The position numbers and the translations under genes are program-made. Source: Streptomonospora alba (GTDB lineage: Bacteria > Actinomycetota > Actinomycetes > Streptosporangiales > Streptosporangiaceae). Taken from it: a DNA stretch of 50,006 bases. This document shows positions 1-7,682 of this stretch, piece after piece (positions within the stretch are counted from its first letter, which is position 1; every line of letters starts with the position of its first letter). The stretch covers positions 1-50,006 of the forward strand of contig NZ_JROO01000062.1 of assembly GCF_000826685.1 (NCBI RefSeq), in the 5' to 3' direction. Under the pieces are notes generated by a model that saw only the letters and a list, made by a program, of their open reading frames with translations, ran no database searches and had not been told where the DNA came from.

Positions 1-229
1 CGGTCGGGGGCCGCGCATGTCTGGCCTTAGGAGGGAGGAGGGGTCAGGACCGGGGGAACGCTTTCGCGGGCATCGTGGGCATACCCCTGCGCGTTCTGCG
101 TCCCTGGCTGAGCAGCATCCCACCCGCTCCGACGACCCGGAAACCCCACCAGCCCATGGTCGGACCCGGCTACCGGTTCAGCGCCGGCGAGTTCTAGCCT
201 GCCTGGTCAAGAACCCGTATCGTCGTGGT

Positions 230-847
230 ATGCCACGACCCCGGAAGTTCGACGAGGACGGTGTCGTCGAGGCCATCCGCCAGGAGTTTTGGGACAAGGG
301 CTACGCGGCGACGTCGGTCGACGATCTCATGCGTGTCAGCGGGCTGGGCAAGGGCAGCCTGTACGGAGCTTTCGGTGACAAGCATGACTTGTTCCTGCGG
401 GTGCTGCGCGAATACGACGACGCCAACGATCGAATGCTCCGCGAGCGGCTGGCGTCCGTGCCGCGGGGCATCGACCTCGTGCGCGAGTTCGTGCGAGGTC
501 CGAGCTGTGACCCCACCGGGGCATCCGCCCGGCGCGGATGCCTCCTGGCCAACAGCACGGCCGAGCTGGCAGCGAGCATGCCGGATGTTGCGGCCGAGGC
601 CCGACGCAGCTACGACGCGACCACCAAGGTCCTGACGGAGGCGATCGAGCGGGCCCAGCACGAAGGCGACGTGGATCCCGATGCGGATGCCGACCAGATC
701 GCCTATGCGGTTCTTGCCGCCCAGCTTGGCGTGGTCGCGCTCGGACGGACGGGTATGGGTGTCGACGCGCTCGCCTCTGTAGCCGAGTCCGCTCTGGCTC
801 GGCTGCTGCCGTCGCGGGCTGGTGCGCGATCTCACGCCGGCCAGTAG
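230..847 (+). CDS. TetR/AcrR family transcriptional regulator
   Basis: A 205-residue one-domain repressor of the TetR type. The N-terminal helix-turn-helix ends in GLGKGSLYGAFGDKHDLF, the family's recognition-helix signature. The C-terminal two thirds is all-helical and would bind the ligand; its sequence gives no hint of the inducer. The frame stays open upstream to base 17, but that part is Arg/Pro/His-rich and unlike a TetR leader, so I chose the ATG at 230 (MPRPRKFDEDG), which places the HTH at the usual distance from the start. It converges on a short-chain dehydrogenase gene whose promoter carries a perfect palindrome (1816-1837) of the kind TetR proteins bind. Control of that gene is therefore likely but inferred. 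Confidence 0.9.
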   Translation: MPRPRKFDEDGVVEAIRQEFWDKGYAATSVDDLMRVSGLGKGSLYGAFGDKHDLFLRVLREYDDANDRMLRERLASVPRGIDLVREFVRGPSCDPTGASARRGCLLANSTAELAASMPDVAAEARRSYDATTKVLTEAIERAQHEGDVDPDADADQIAYAVLAAQLGVVALGRTGMGVDALASVAESALARLLPSRAGARSHAGQ

Positions 848-1062
848 CCACCAGCGCGGATGACCAGGTCCTCGATCCCAGCGGCTGCGAGCGCACCGGC
901 CCGCGCTTCGCCGCGCTCACGGCTCGGCGAACCAAAGCGTGGGCTGGTGCGCACGAGCGAGGCCCTGCCACACCAGCCCGACTTTGGCGCGGTTCACCGG
1001 GAAGCCGCCTTGGGTGGGCCTACCCCGACGGAATCAGGCGCCTTGGATGCGGATTGAGGGCA
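848..1062. other. intergenic, possible coding remnant on minus strand
   Basis: Between the convergent TetR and SDR stop codons. On the minus strand, from about 960 down to a stop near 834 (overlapping the 3' end of the TetR gene), a short open frame reads GALAAAGIEDLVIRAGGYWPA at its end, which looks more like a protein C-terminus than chance high-GC sequence. It has no start and an in-frame stop lies just upstream. Family not recognised. Confidence 0.25.
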
Positions 1063-1806
1063 TCAGACCTGCGCGGCGCCGCCGTCGGCGGCGAGGTCGG
1101 AGCCGTTGAGGTAGCTGGAGGCGTCCGAGGCCAGGAAGGTGGCGGCCGCGGCGATCTCCTCCGGTGCGCCGTGCCGACCCAGAGGAATGATCTCCTTGGC
1201 CTGTTCCCGGACTTCCGCGGGGACGAGATCGTGCAGGCCCGGAGTCGAAACCATGCCCGGCGAGAGCACGTTGATCCGGAAGCCGTACTGCCGCGAGCTG
1301 TGGGCCCAGCCGCGGGCCAGGTTACGCACCGCGGCCTTCGTCGCCGCGTAGATCTCGAGACCGTAGGAAGGGCGTCTCGCGGCGCTCGATCCGGTCAAGA
1401 TGATGGATGCACCTGAGCGAAGCAGCGGCAATGCCTTCTGGACAGTGAAGACGGCACCCTTGACGTTGGTGGCGAACAGGGCGTCGACCTGATCCTCGGT
1501 GACCTCGCCCAAGGGGGTCTCGATGCCGATACCGGCATTGGCGACCACGATGTCGACGTGCCCAGCCTGCTCGCGGACAGTCTCGTAGAGAGCGTCGAGA
1601 TCGGCGGGCACGGCGGAGTCGCAGACCACGGCGGTCACATTCTCGCCGAGCTCGGCGGTTGCCATGTCGAGCGCTTCCTTGCGACGGCCGGTGATGAACA
1701 CCTTCGCGCCTTCGTCGCGGTATGCCCGCGCGATCGCGAGCCCGATGCCGCTGCTTCCGCCGGTAACCACCGCGGTCTTGCCCTTCAGGACGGCCACGCC
1801 ACCCAC
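1063..1806 (-). CDS. short-chain dehydrogenase/reductase (classical SDR)
   Basis: A 247-residue classical SDR, the normal length. Residues 14-22 hold the cofactor-binding TGGSSGIG motif after a beta strand. Residues 88-92 read NAGIG, Ser140 lies in the catalytic strand, and Tyr153/Lys157 form the YxxxK pair in IYAATKAAV. The C-terminus (PEEIAAAATFLASDASSYLNG) is typical of FabG-like family members. It reduces or oxidises an alcohol/carbonyl with NAD(P)(H); the substrate cannot be read from sequence. The GTG at 1806 is used here, but the GTG three codons on (1797) has an equally good spacing from GAGGTGG. Expression is probably controlled by a TetR protein through the operator at 1816-1837. 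Confidence 0.9.
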   Translation of the reverse strand: MGGVAVLKGKTAVVTGGSSGIGLAIARAYRDEGAKVFITGRRKEALDMATAELGENVTAVVCDSAVPADLDALYETVREQAGHVDIVVANAGIGIETPLGEVTEDQVDALFATNVKGAVFTVQKALPLLRSGASIILTGSSAARRPSYGLEIYAATKAAVRNLARGWAHSSRQYGFRINVLSPGMVSTPGLHDLVPAEVREQAKEIIPLGRHGAPEEIAAAATFLASDASSYLNGSDLAADGGAAQV

Positions 1807-1815
1807 CTCTTCAGA

Positions 1816-1837
1816 TTATGGACTTTTTCGTCCATAA
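1816..1837. promoter_or_regulatory. palindromic operator upstream of the SDR gene
   Basis: Perfect inverted repeat TTATGGAC-N6-GTCCATAA with a TTTTTC centre, 9 bases upstream of the SDR start. Arm length and total length fit a TetR-family operator. It lies between the probable -10 element and the start codon, where a bound repressor would block transcription. The TetR protein encoded at 230-847 is the obvious candidate. Confidence 0.7.
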
Positions 1838-1865
1838 CTCTGCCTGATTTGGACTACTCAGTCAA
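1836..1865 (-). promoter_or_regulatory. probable SDR promoter
   Basis: On the minus strand TTGACT (1865-1860) is followed after 18 bases by AGAGTT (1841-1836). The -35 element is near consensus and the -10 is weak. The palindrome starts immediately downstream, overlapping the presumed transcription start. Confidence 0.4.
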
Positions 1866-2270
1866 TAAAGGTGGCGCGCGTCTCCGAGGTCGCGCCGAGG
1901 CGCGGTTCGCTGGGACGGCGGCAAGACCGTGATCTCCGTCGGCTTCGCCCACGGCGCTGCGGAAGCCCGCTCCGGGCACTCCTTCCGCACCCGCCGGCCC
2001 GGTCGCCGCGGCAGCCGGCGAAGCGGCACTCGCGGGCCGCCCGAGCCCCTGCGGGCGGTCGAACGACTCACCGAGCCCCGAGCAGAGGCGCCCGGGCATG
2101 CCGATACCGGTGCGGAGGTGAGCTCCGCACGCGTGGGCGTCATACTCGCCGGTTCACGAGTCGGCTGACGCACGGGGTTCACAACCGGTACCGGCTACTT
2201 CGGTGACGAGGCGCACCTGCTCGTCGTCGCACATGGTCGAGCCCGCGGCGGGTGGAGGCTTGGAACGCCC
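1866..2270. other. intergenic, nothing recognised
   Basis: About 400 bases between the SDR promoter and the stop of the GntR gene. Short open frames exist on both strands but they are Arg/Pro/Ala-rich, overlap one another and lack ribosome-binding sites. I see no gene and no strong hairpin here. Confidence 0.5.
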
Positions 2271-3272
2271 CTACGGCTCCTCCGCCGCCAGTCGGTCCAG
2301 CTCAGTACGCAGCTCGTGCGCCAGTTCCCGCGCACGATGCAGCCGGTCACAGCGGGACGGGTCGGGCGCCTCTGCTTCCCCCGATTCCGCTGTCTCCGCC
2401 GCATCTCCCGCTCGTGCACTCGCACCACCGGGTTCCGCAAGTGCCGTACTCTTCGCACGCGCACCGGCGCCCGCGTCAGCGCCGCCGCCCGCGGCCTCCG
2501 CGAACGCCGTACCCGGTTGCAGGCGCACCTGCTCGGTGGACTCGTCGGCCTCGATGTCGAACACCACCCGGTCCGAGCGGTGCCAGCTCTCGAACCACTC
2601 CAGCGGGGCGCCCTCCTGGTCGAAGGTGCTGCCCTCCAGTAGCAGCAGCGGCGCGTCGGCCGGAACTCCCAGCGCCTCCGCGATCACGGGGTCGGCCGGA
2701 ACCGCGCGCACCTGGCGCCGACCGCTCCGCGGCTGGGCGCCGAAGTGCGACTCCAGCAGCCGGTGCAGCGAGGCGTCGGCGAGCATGTCCGCGCTGAGGC
2801 CCGGCACCCGGTCCGCGGGCAGCCAGGTGCGCACGTAGGAGAGCGGGTCGCCGTCCACCGAGCGCACCCGCTCCAGCCGCAGCACAGTGCGGGTGCCCAG
2901 GTGCCGGGCGACGTGCGCGGGCGGGGAGGGGGCCTCCTCCAATCGGACGACCCGGGTCGCCAGGCGCAGCCCGCTGCGCGAGAACTGGTCGAACAGCCCG
3001 GTCACCCGCTGCACCAGCCGCCGGTGCTCGATCCCGGCCGTGGCCACCGCCGCGCGCCCCGGGTCGCGCCGGATCGCCCCATCGGCCTCCAGCGTGGACA
3101 GCGCCTGGCGGACCACGCTGCGCGAGACGCCGAAGCGCTCCTGCAGCGCCGCCTCGCTGGGCAGCGTGTCGCCGGGCGCGATCGCCCGGTCGCGGATCTC
3201 GGCGCGCAGCGCCGTCGCGATCTGCGCGTGCAGCGGGCGGGGGTCGGACCGGTCCACGGGCATGGTCGGCAT
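2271..3272 (-). CDS. GntR family regulator, HutC/UTRA subfamily, with C-terminal extension
   Basis: A 333-residue regulator. Residues about 10-75 form the GntR winged helix (LPSEAALQERFGVSRSVVRQ). Residues about 95-240 form the UTRA effector domain, ending at LEWFESWHRSDRVVFDIE. HutC-type proteins normally stop near residue 250. This one continues for some 85 residues: an Ala/Gly/Glu-rich low-complexity stretch, then a charged segment that could form a coiled coil (RARELAHELRTELDRLAAEE). The start at 3272 (MPTMPVDRSD) lies 8 bases after the stop of the pdxA-like gene, so it is the last gene of the sugar-acid operon and probably its local repressor. The effector is likely a sugar acid or a phosphorylated intermediate (inference). 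Confidence 0.88.
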   Translation of the reverse strand: MPTMPVDRSDPRPLHAQIATALRAEIRDRAIAPGDTLPSEAALQERFGVSRSVVRQALSTLEADGAIRRDPGRAAVATAGIEHRRLVQRVTGLFDQFSRSGLRLATRVVRLEEAPSPPAHVARHLGTRTVLRLERVRSVDGDPLSYVRTWLPADRVPGLSADMLADASLHRLLESHFGAQPRSGRRQVRAVPADPVIAEALGVPADAPLLLLEGSTFDQEGAPLEWFESWHRSDRVVFDIEADESTEQVRLQPGTAFAEAAGGGADAGAGARAKSTALAEPGGASARAGDAAETAESGEAEAPDPSRCDRLHRARELAHELRTELDRLAAEEP

Positions 3273-3280
3273 TGTAGGGC

Positions 3281-4309
3281 TCAGACGGCGGTCTGCGCGC
3301 TTTGCCGGACGTGCGCCCACCCGGGCGCCAGCTCGGCCGCGCGGCGGATGGCCAGCACCAGGCTGGCCTCGCGCGCGATCCCCTGCCCCGCGATGTCGAA
3401 CGCGGTGCCGTGGTCGACGGAGACCCGCACCACCGGCAGCCCCACGGTGATGTTGACGCCGTCGTCGCCGTAGACCGCCTTGAAGGGCGCGTGCCCCTGG
3501 TCGTGGTAGCAGACGGTGATCAGCTTCCATTTGCCCTGCACCGCGGCCGGGATCAGTGCGTCGGCCGGCAGCGGCCCCGAGGCGTTGACGCCTGCCGCGC
3601 GCGCCCGCTGCACGGCGGGCTCCAGCACGTCGGCGTCCTCGTCGCCGAACAGCCGGTTCTCCCCGGCGTGCGGGTTGAGCCCTGCCACGCCGATGGGCTC
3701 CTCCGGCGTGCCCAGAGCCGCGGCGAATGCGCCTGCCAGCCGCAGCACCGCGTCGGTGCGCTCCGGGGTGACCAGCCGGATCGCGTCGGCCAGCGACACG
3801 TGGGTGGTCAGGTGGAAGAAGTACAGATCGCCTGCCGACAGCACCAGGCTGAAGTCCTCGACGCCGAACTCGTGCGCCAGCAGTTCGGTGTGCCCGGGCC
3901 AGGAGTGCCCGCCGAGGTGCATGGCGGCCTTGTTCAGCGGCGGGGTGACGATCCCGTCCACGAACCCGCGGCGGGCGAGGTCGCAGGCCGCCATGACGAA
4001 GCGCGCGGCACCGTCGCCGGCCTCCGCGCTCAGCTCGCCGTAGGGCACGTGCGCCAGCGACGGGCCGACCTGGACGACGTCGATGGTCCCGGGCCGGTCT
4101 TCGGCCTGGTCGGGCGAGTCGACCACGTGCACCCGCTCCGGGTCGCCTCCGGCCAGGCCGACCCCGGCGCGCAGCGCGTCGGCGTCGCCCACGACCAAGG
4201 GGCGGCACACCTCGCGCAGCTCGGGGTGGTTCAGCAGCGACTTGGCGGTGATCTCCGGGCCGATTCCGGCGGCGTCGCCGAGGGTGATGGCCAGGGTGGG
4301 TCGGGTCAT
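3281..4309 (-). CDS. PdxA-family 4-phosphotetronate dehydrogenase
   Basis: A 342-residue member of the PdxA family (4-hydroxythreonine-4-phosphate dehydrogenase fold). The N-terminus reads ITLGDAAGIGPEI. Metal-ligand histidines sit in GHTELL, NPHAGENRLFG and YHDQGHAPFK, and the NAD-site signature SVDHGTAFDIAG is intact. The neighbouring DUF1537 kinase and permease argue against pyridoxine synthesis. Paralogues of this type (PdxA2) act in acid-sugar catabolism, oxidising 4-phospho-D-threonate or 4-phospho-D-erythronate with loss of CO2 to give dihydroxyacetone phosphate. Its ATG overlaps the kinase stop by 4 bases (ATGA), indicating coupled translation. Which tetronate isomer is used cannot be told from sequence. 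Confidence 0.9.
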   Translation of the reverse strand: MTRPTLAITLGDAAGIGPEITAKSLLNHPELREVCRPLVVGDADALRAGVGLAGGDPERVHVVDSPDQAEDRPGTIDVVQVGPSLAHVPYGELSAEAGDGAARFVMAACDLARRGFVDGIVTPPLNKAAMHLGGHSWPGHTELLAHEFGVEDFSLVLSAGDLYFFHLTTHVSLADAIRLVTPERTDAVLRLAGAFAAALGTPEEPIGVAGLNPHAGENRLFGDEDADVLEPAVQRARAAGVNASGPLPADALIPAAVQGKWKLITVCYHDQGHAPFKAVYGDDGVNITVGLPVVRVSVDHGTAFDIAGQGIAREASLVLAIRRAAELAPGWAHVRQSAQTAV

Positions 4310-5472
4310 GACCGGTACCTCCTGTTCCGGACCGCCTCAACGGCGGTGAGCAGTGCGTCGGGGGTGCCGAACCCCCCGGCCTTGGTGACGATGGGCCGCC
4401 CGTGCAGGCCTCCGCCCGAGAGCGTTCCGGCGGGGATGCCCGGCGCGACCTCGCCGGTGAGCGCGATCCCGGTGGCGCCGAGCGCGTCGGCGAGCGCGCG
4501 GGCGCCGTCGCCGCCGGTGACCACGAACCCGGCGACGGGGTGCCGCTCGGCGAGGCCGGCGGCCAGCGCGCCGAAGCGCCGGGCGACCTCGGTGGGCTCA
4601 AGCCGCGGAGTGCGCTCCTGCGGGGCGACGAGGGCGAGGGCGTCGCCGGCGTCGGCCAGGCGTCGGTCGGCTTCGGCGCACCACGCCTTCCACGCCGTGT
4701 CGTCGGAGAGGGCCGCGGCGTCGCAGCACTGGACCGGCAGCTCACGGGCGAGCCGGTCGACCTGCTCGCGGGTGGTGGCGTGCAGCGAGGTCACGACGAC
4801 CAGCGCGGGCGGGGCCGCGGGGGCCCACGCCTCGGCCATCGGCGCCGCCAGCCCGGCCGATCCGACGGGGACGGCGCGGGGCCCCAGGTGCGCGATGGCC
4901 GCTGCCAGGCGCTCCAGGTCCTCGGGTGTGCGGGCGTCGGCGACCACGACCGGACCCGCGTCGGCGAGCCGGGCGGCGTCGGCCGCCGTGTCCGCGCTCC
5001 CGAGGACCACCTGCGCCGCGCCGAGCAGAGTGGGGATGTGGCTTTCGCGCACCGGCGTCACGGGGTCGGCGCCCACTGGCGTGCGGTGCACGGGTGTGCC
5101 CTCCACGAGCAGGACGCCGTCCTCGACGGTGCGCCCTGCCTCGGGGAACGCCGGGCACACGACGGCGACCGCGTCCGCCGCCCAGCTCCGCCGGGCGGCC
5201 TCGATCTCGGCCGCGACCTGCCCGCGCAGGGTGGAGTCGACCTTCTTGTACAGGTGGCGGGTGCCGCGCAGGGCGCGCACGCGCTCGGTGACGGCAGCGG
5301 CGGCCGCGTCGGGGCCCAGCGCCCGCGAGTCGGTGCTCAGGGCGACCACGTGGGCGCCGCCGCCGGCGCCCGCCAGGCGCAGCTCGGTCGACCAGCCGGC
5401 GCGCAGGAAGCGCACCGCGGTGTCGTTGGCGCCGGTGAGGTCGTCGGCGACCACGGCGATCTCGGGTGTCAC
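4306..5472 (-). CDS. four-carbon acid sugar kinase, DUF1537 family
   Basis: A 388-residue kinase of the two-domain DUF1537 family (SBD_N plus NBD_C). The N-terminal substrate domain begins VVADDLTGANDTAVRF, the hallmark of the family, and continues with STDSRAL and KKVDSTLRG. The C-terminal nucleotide domain carries FVVTGGDGARALADALG and a final KAGGFG. These kinases phosphorylate C4 acids such as D-threonate, L-threonate or D-erythronate at O4, giving the substrate for the PdxA-type enzyme encoded next. It overlaps the permease stop by 4 bases (GTGA) and the pdxA-like start by 4 bases, so the three genes form one coupled unit. I see no defect in the motifs. Confidence 0.93.
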   Translation of the reverse strand: MTPEIAVVADDLTGANDTAVRFLRAGWSTELRLAGAGGGAHVVALSTDSRALGPDAAAAAVTERVRALRGTRHLYKKVDSTLRGQVAAEIEAARRSWAADAVAVVCPAFPEAGRTVEDGVLLVEGTPVHRTPVGADPVTPVRESHIPTLLGAAQVVLGSADTAADAARLADAGPVVVADARTPEDLERLAAAIAHLGPRAVPVGSAGLAAPMAEAWAPAAPPALVVVTSLHATTREQVDRLARELPVQCCDAAALSDDTAWKAWCAEADRRLADAGDALALVAPQERTPRLEPTEVARRFGALAAGLAERHPVAGFVVTGGDGARALADALGATGIALTGEVAPGIPAGTLSGGGLHGRPIVTKAGGFGTPDALLTAVEAVRNRRYRS

Positions 5473-6509
5473 GGCTTCGCCTCCTCCGGGGATGCGGCAT
5501 CCTCCCGCTCACCGGCCTGTTCGGCGTCCTCCTCGGCGCGGGCGCCGGTGGCCCCGCTGCGCTTGAGGGCCCAGGAGGCCAGCATCGGCGCGAGTACCGC
5601 GGTGACCAGCACACACGCGGCCACCTGCGAGGTCGCGGCGCCCACGTAGGACTGGAAGGAGGGGTCGGCGGCGGCGACGATCGCCGGGGTGGCGATGGAG
5701 TTGCCCGAGGTGGTTCCGGCGGCGAACCCGATGCCGCTCTCGCCGCCGCGGCGCAGGATCAGCCGGTAGCCCAGGTAGACCAGTCCGCCGGTGATGGGGG
5801 TGATGAGCACGCCCAGGACGATGCCGCTGAGCCCGCCGGAGGCGACGTCGGCGAGGTCGATCCCGGTGCCGAGGGCGAAGGAGAAGAAGGGGATGACGAT
5901 GGCGGGCACCGGCGCCAGGGTCTCGCGCCACTGGGAGTCGAGGTTGCCGACGACCACGCCCAGGATGAACGGGATGATGGCCGCGAGCAGCGCCGTGAAG
6001 GGGATCTGGCCGAGCCCGGAGGCGCCGATGAACAGCAGCGCGAAGAACGGCCCGTCGTTGACCGCGCCCGCGATGTAGGCGCCGCGGTCGCGGGCACGCC
6101 CATACTGGCCGGTCAGCGCCAGCCACAGCCCGCCGTTGGAGTTGGTCCCGGCGGCGAGCAGCGCGAGGATCGATACGCCGAACAGGCCGTCGGGCCCGGT
6201 CACCGCGCCGAGTGCGACGATGATCAGGCCCGGAACAATGCTCTTGCCGAGTAGTACGACGCCGGTGGTGGCGAGGACGGGCCCGCCGGTGCGCAGTGTG
6301 ACCTGGGTGCCGGTGGCGAAGATGAGCAGCGCGATGAGCGGTAGCGCGCTGTCCTTGAAAAGCGCCGTGGTGAACCCGCCGATGTCCAGTGCGGCGGGGG
6401 CGAAGGTGCCCATCAGTGATCCCAGCAGCAGCGGGATGAGCATGAGCCCGCCGGGCAGGCGGTTCATCGTCCCGAACAGTGGGACCAGGCTGCCATGGCC
6501 TCGGCTCAT
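5469..6509 (-). CDS. 2-keto-3-deoxygluconate permease family transporter
   Basis: A 346-residue integral membrane protein resembling the KdgT (2-keto-3-deoxygluconate permease) family. About ten hydrophobic segments are separated by short loops. A central GTNSNGGLWLALTGQYG segment and a later AGTTSGNSIATPAIVAAADP segment are the conserved family regions. The last 35 residues are charged, hydrophilic and probably cytoplasmic. The frame is open to 6560, but the ATG at 6509 (MSRGHGSLVP) has a strong AGAGGAG site 6 bases upstream and is chosen. As first gene of the operon with a DUF1537 kinase and a PdxA-type enzyme, it probably imports a tetronate rather than ketodeoxygluconate (inference from context). 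Confidence 0.88.
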   Translation of the reverse strand: MSRGHGSLVPLFGTMNRLPGGLMLIPLLLGSLMGTFAPAALDIGGFTTALFKDSALPLIALLIFATGTQVTLRTGGPVLATTGVVLLGKSIVPGLIIVALGAVTGPDGLFGVSILALLAAGTNSNGGLWLALTGQYGRARDRGAYIAGAVNDGPFFALLFIGASGLGQIPFTALLAAIIPFILGVVVGNLDSQWRETLAPVPAIVIPFFSFALGTGIDLADVASGGLSGIVLGVLITPITGGLVYLGYRLILRRGGESGIGFAAGTTSGNSIATPAIVAAADPSFQSYVGAATSQVAACVLVTAVLAPMLASWALKRSGATGARAEEDAEQAGEREDAASPEEAKP

Positions 6510-6563
6510 GGCTGCTCCTCTCCGGGGCGGGATCGCGTCCGTCCCCACAGGTCTCGTCATGAT

Positions 6564-6586
6564 TGTACGGACAGAGTGTACGTACA
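6564..6586. promoter_or_regulatory. candidate operator upstream of the sugar-acid operon
   Basis: TGTACGTACA at 6577-6586 is a perfect 10-base palindrome, and a TGTACGGACA-like copy begins at 6564. They lie 55-77 bases upstream of the permease start, a plausible position for the operon promoter. The GntR/UTRA protein encoded at the operon's end would be the natural ligand. Weak evidence beyond symmetry and place. Confidence 0.4.
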
Positions 6587-6812
6587 GCGAGTGGCGTGCG
6601 CCACCTCGCCTCGCGTGGCGTGTGCCGGCTTGCCGCTGAGCGGTACCGCGCCGTCGAGGGAGGGGATGCTGTGCGTTCGGCGCCGAGTCGGCGGGCGGCG
6701 CTTCGCGGTCGCGGCCCCCGTGCCGCAGCCTCCGGTGTGCGGGGCCCGGGCGGTTTCCGGGAAGTTCCTCGCCTTCCAGAAGAGGGCTCTCGTGCGCTCG
6801 CCTTCACACGAG
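6587..6812. other. intergenic, nothing further recognised
   Basis: Lies between the operator region of the permease operon and the terminator of the upstream regulator gene. I see no credible open frame with a ribosome-binding site and no additional repeat. Confidence 0.5.
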
Positions 6813-6855
6813 ACGACCCGCGGCGCCCACTCGGGAGAGGGGCGCCGCGGGTCGT
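6813..6855 (-). terminator. strong hairpin terminator of the FCD-regulator operon
   Basis: Perfect 16-base-pair stem (6813-6828 with 6840-6855; arm ACGACCCGCGGCGCCC) around an 11-base loop, 42 bases past the regulator stop codon. It separates the operon at 6.9-9.9 kb from the permease operon. There is no T-run, as usual in actinomycetes. Confidence 0.75.
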
Positions 6856-6897
6856 GGTGTGGTCGGGCGGACGGTCACCGGTCCGTACCGCCCCGGC

Positions 6898-7605
6898 TCA
6901 GTTCCGCCCGGTCGAGGAGTGCTCCGCCGCCGACGGGCCGGTGGCGCCGGTGGCGTTGATGCGCTCGACGGTGTCGAGCATGTGGGACTCGATGAGGGAG
7001 AGCAGGTGCGCCTCGTCGCCCTCCGTTATGGCGTCCAGCAGCTTCTGGTGCTCGTCGACGAGCTCTGCCGCCTCGGGGTAGACGTCCTGCATCACGGTCA
7101 GGCACATGCGGGTCTCCACCAGCAGGGTCTGCGCCATGCGCTCCAGCCGCCGATTGCCCGAGCAGCTCACCAGGGTCTGGTGGAAGGCCTGGTCGGCATC
7201 GCTCATCTCGGTGCGGTCCCCGGTCTCGGCGGCATCGACGAGGCGGTCCAGCGAGGCCGTCAGGCGTGCCAGCGCCTCGCCCCTGTTGCCGCGCATGACC
7301 AGTTCACACGCGGCGCGCTCGACCGCCAGGCGCGCCACGTAGATGTCGCGTACATCCTCGGCTTGGAGCTCGCGGACGAACAGGCCGCGGTGCCGCTCGC
7401 TGCGCAGCAGCCCTTCCTGGACCAGCCGCTGCATCGCTTCGCGCAGGGGGCCGCGGCTCACCCCCAGTCGAGCCGCGAGGTCGGTCTCGCCCAGCTGGTC
7501 GCCGGGCGCCAGGTGGCCGTACATGATCGCCGACCGGAGCTGGTCGGCGATCAACGCTGCGGTGGACCTTCGCGGCACGGGTTCGAGTCCGCCGTGGGAG
7601 CTCAT
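6898..7605 (-). CDS. GntR family regulator, FadR/FCD subfamily
   Basis: A 235-residue regulator. Residues about 15-80 form the GntR winged helix (ARLGVSRGPLREAMQRL, then GLLRSERHRGLFV). Residues about 90-225 form the FCD all-helical domain with its metal-site pattern: Asp and His in DQAFHQTLVSCSGN, His in DEHQKLLDAI and His in LIESHM. Such regulators usually sense a carboxylate. The ATG at 7605 (MSSHGGLEP) is chosen because the upstream in-frame part is Arg/His-rich; GAGAGGAG lies 10 bases before it. It is the last gene of the operon with two racemase-superfamily enzymes and a DUF3830 protein. The ATTGT-N2-ACAAT sites at 10233 and 10441 are of the type many FCD regulators bind, so it likely controls both divergent units. 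Confidence 0.92.
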   Translation of the reverse strand: MSSHGGLEPVPRRSTAALIADQLRSAIMYGHLAPGDQLGETDLAARLGVSRGPLREAMQRLVQEGLLRSERHRGLFVRELQAEDVRDIYVARLAVERAACELVMRGNRGEALARLTASLDRLVDAAETGDRTEMSDADQAFHQTLVSCSGNRRLERMAQTLLVETRMCLTVMQDVYPEAAELVDEHQKLLDAITEGDEAHLLSLIESHMLDTVERINATGATGPSAAEHSSTGRN

Positions 7606-7682
7606 GGCATCCGTTCTCCTCTCGTCCTCGTGCGCGTGCCGTGGTCGGTGCCCGCCGCGCGCCGCAGCGGGCACTCATGGTG

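Noticed and set aside
3281-4309. Pyridoxine biosynthesis gene pdxA
   Set aside because: Same family, but coupling to a DUF1537 kinase and a KdgT-type permease points to tetronate catabolism; gene symbol not assigned.
2271-4745. 824-codon minus-strand frame spanning the GntR gene and the pdxA-like region
   Set aside because: Upstream of 3272 it runs out of frame over the clear pdxA-like and kinase genes and has shadow composition; only the GntR part is real.
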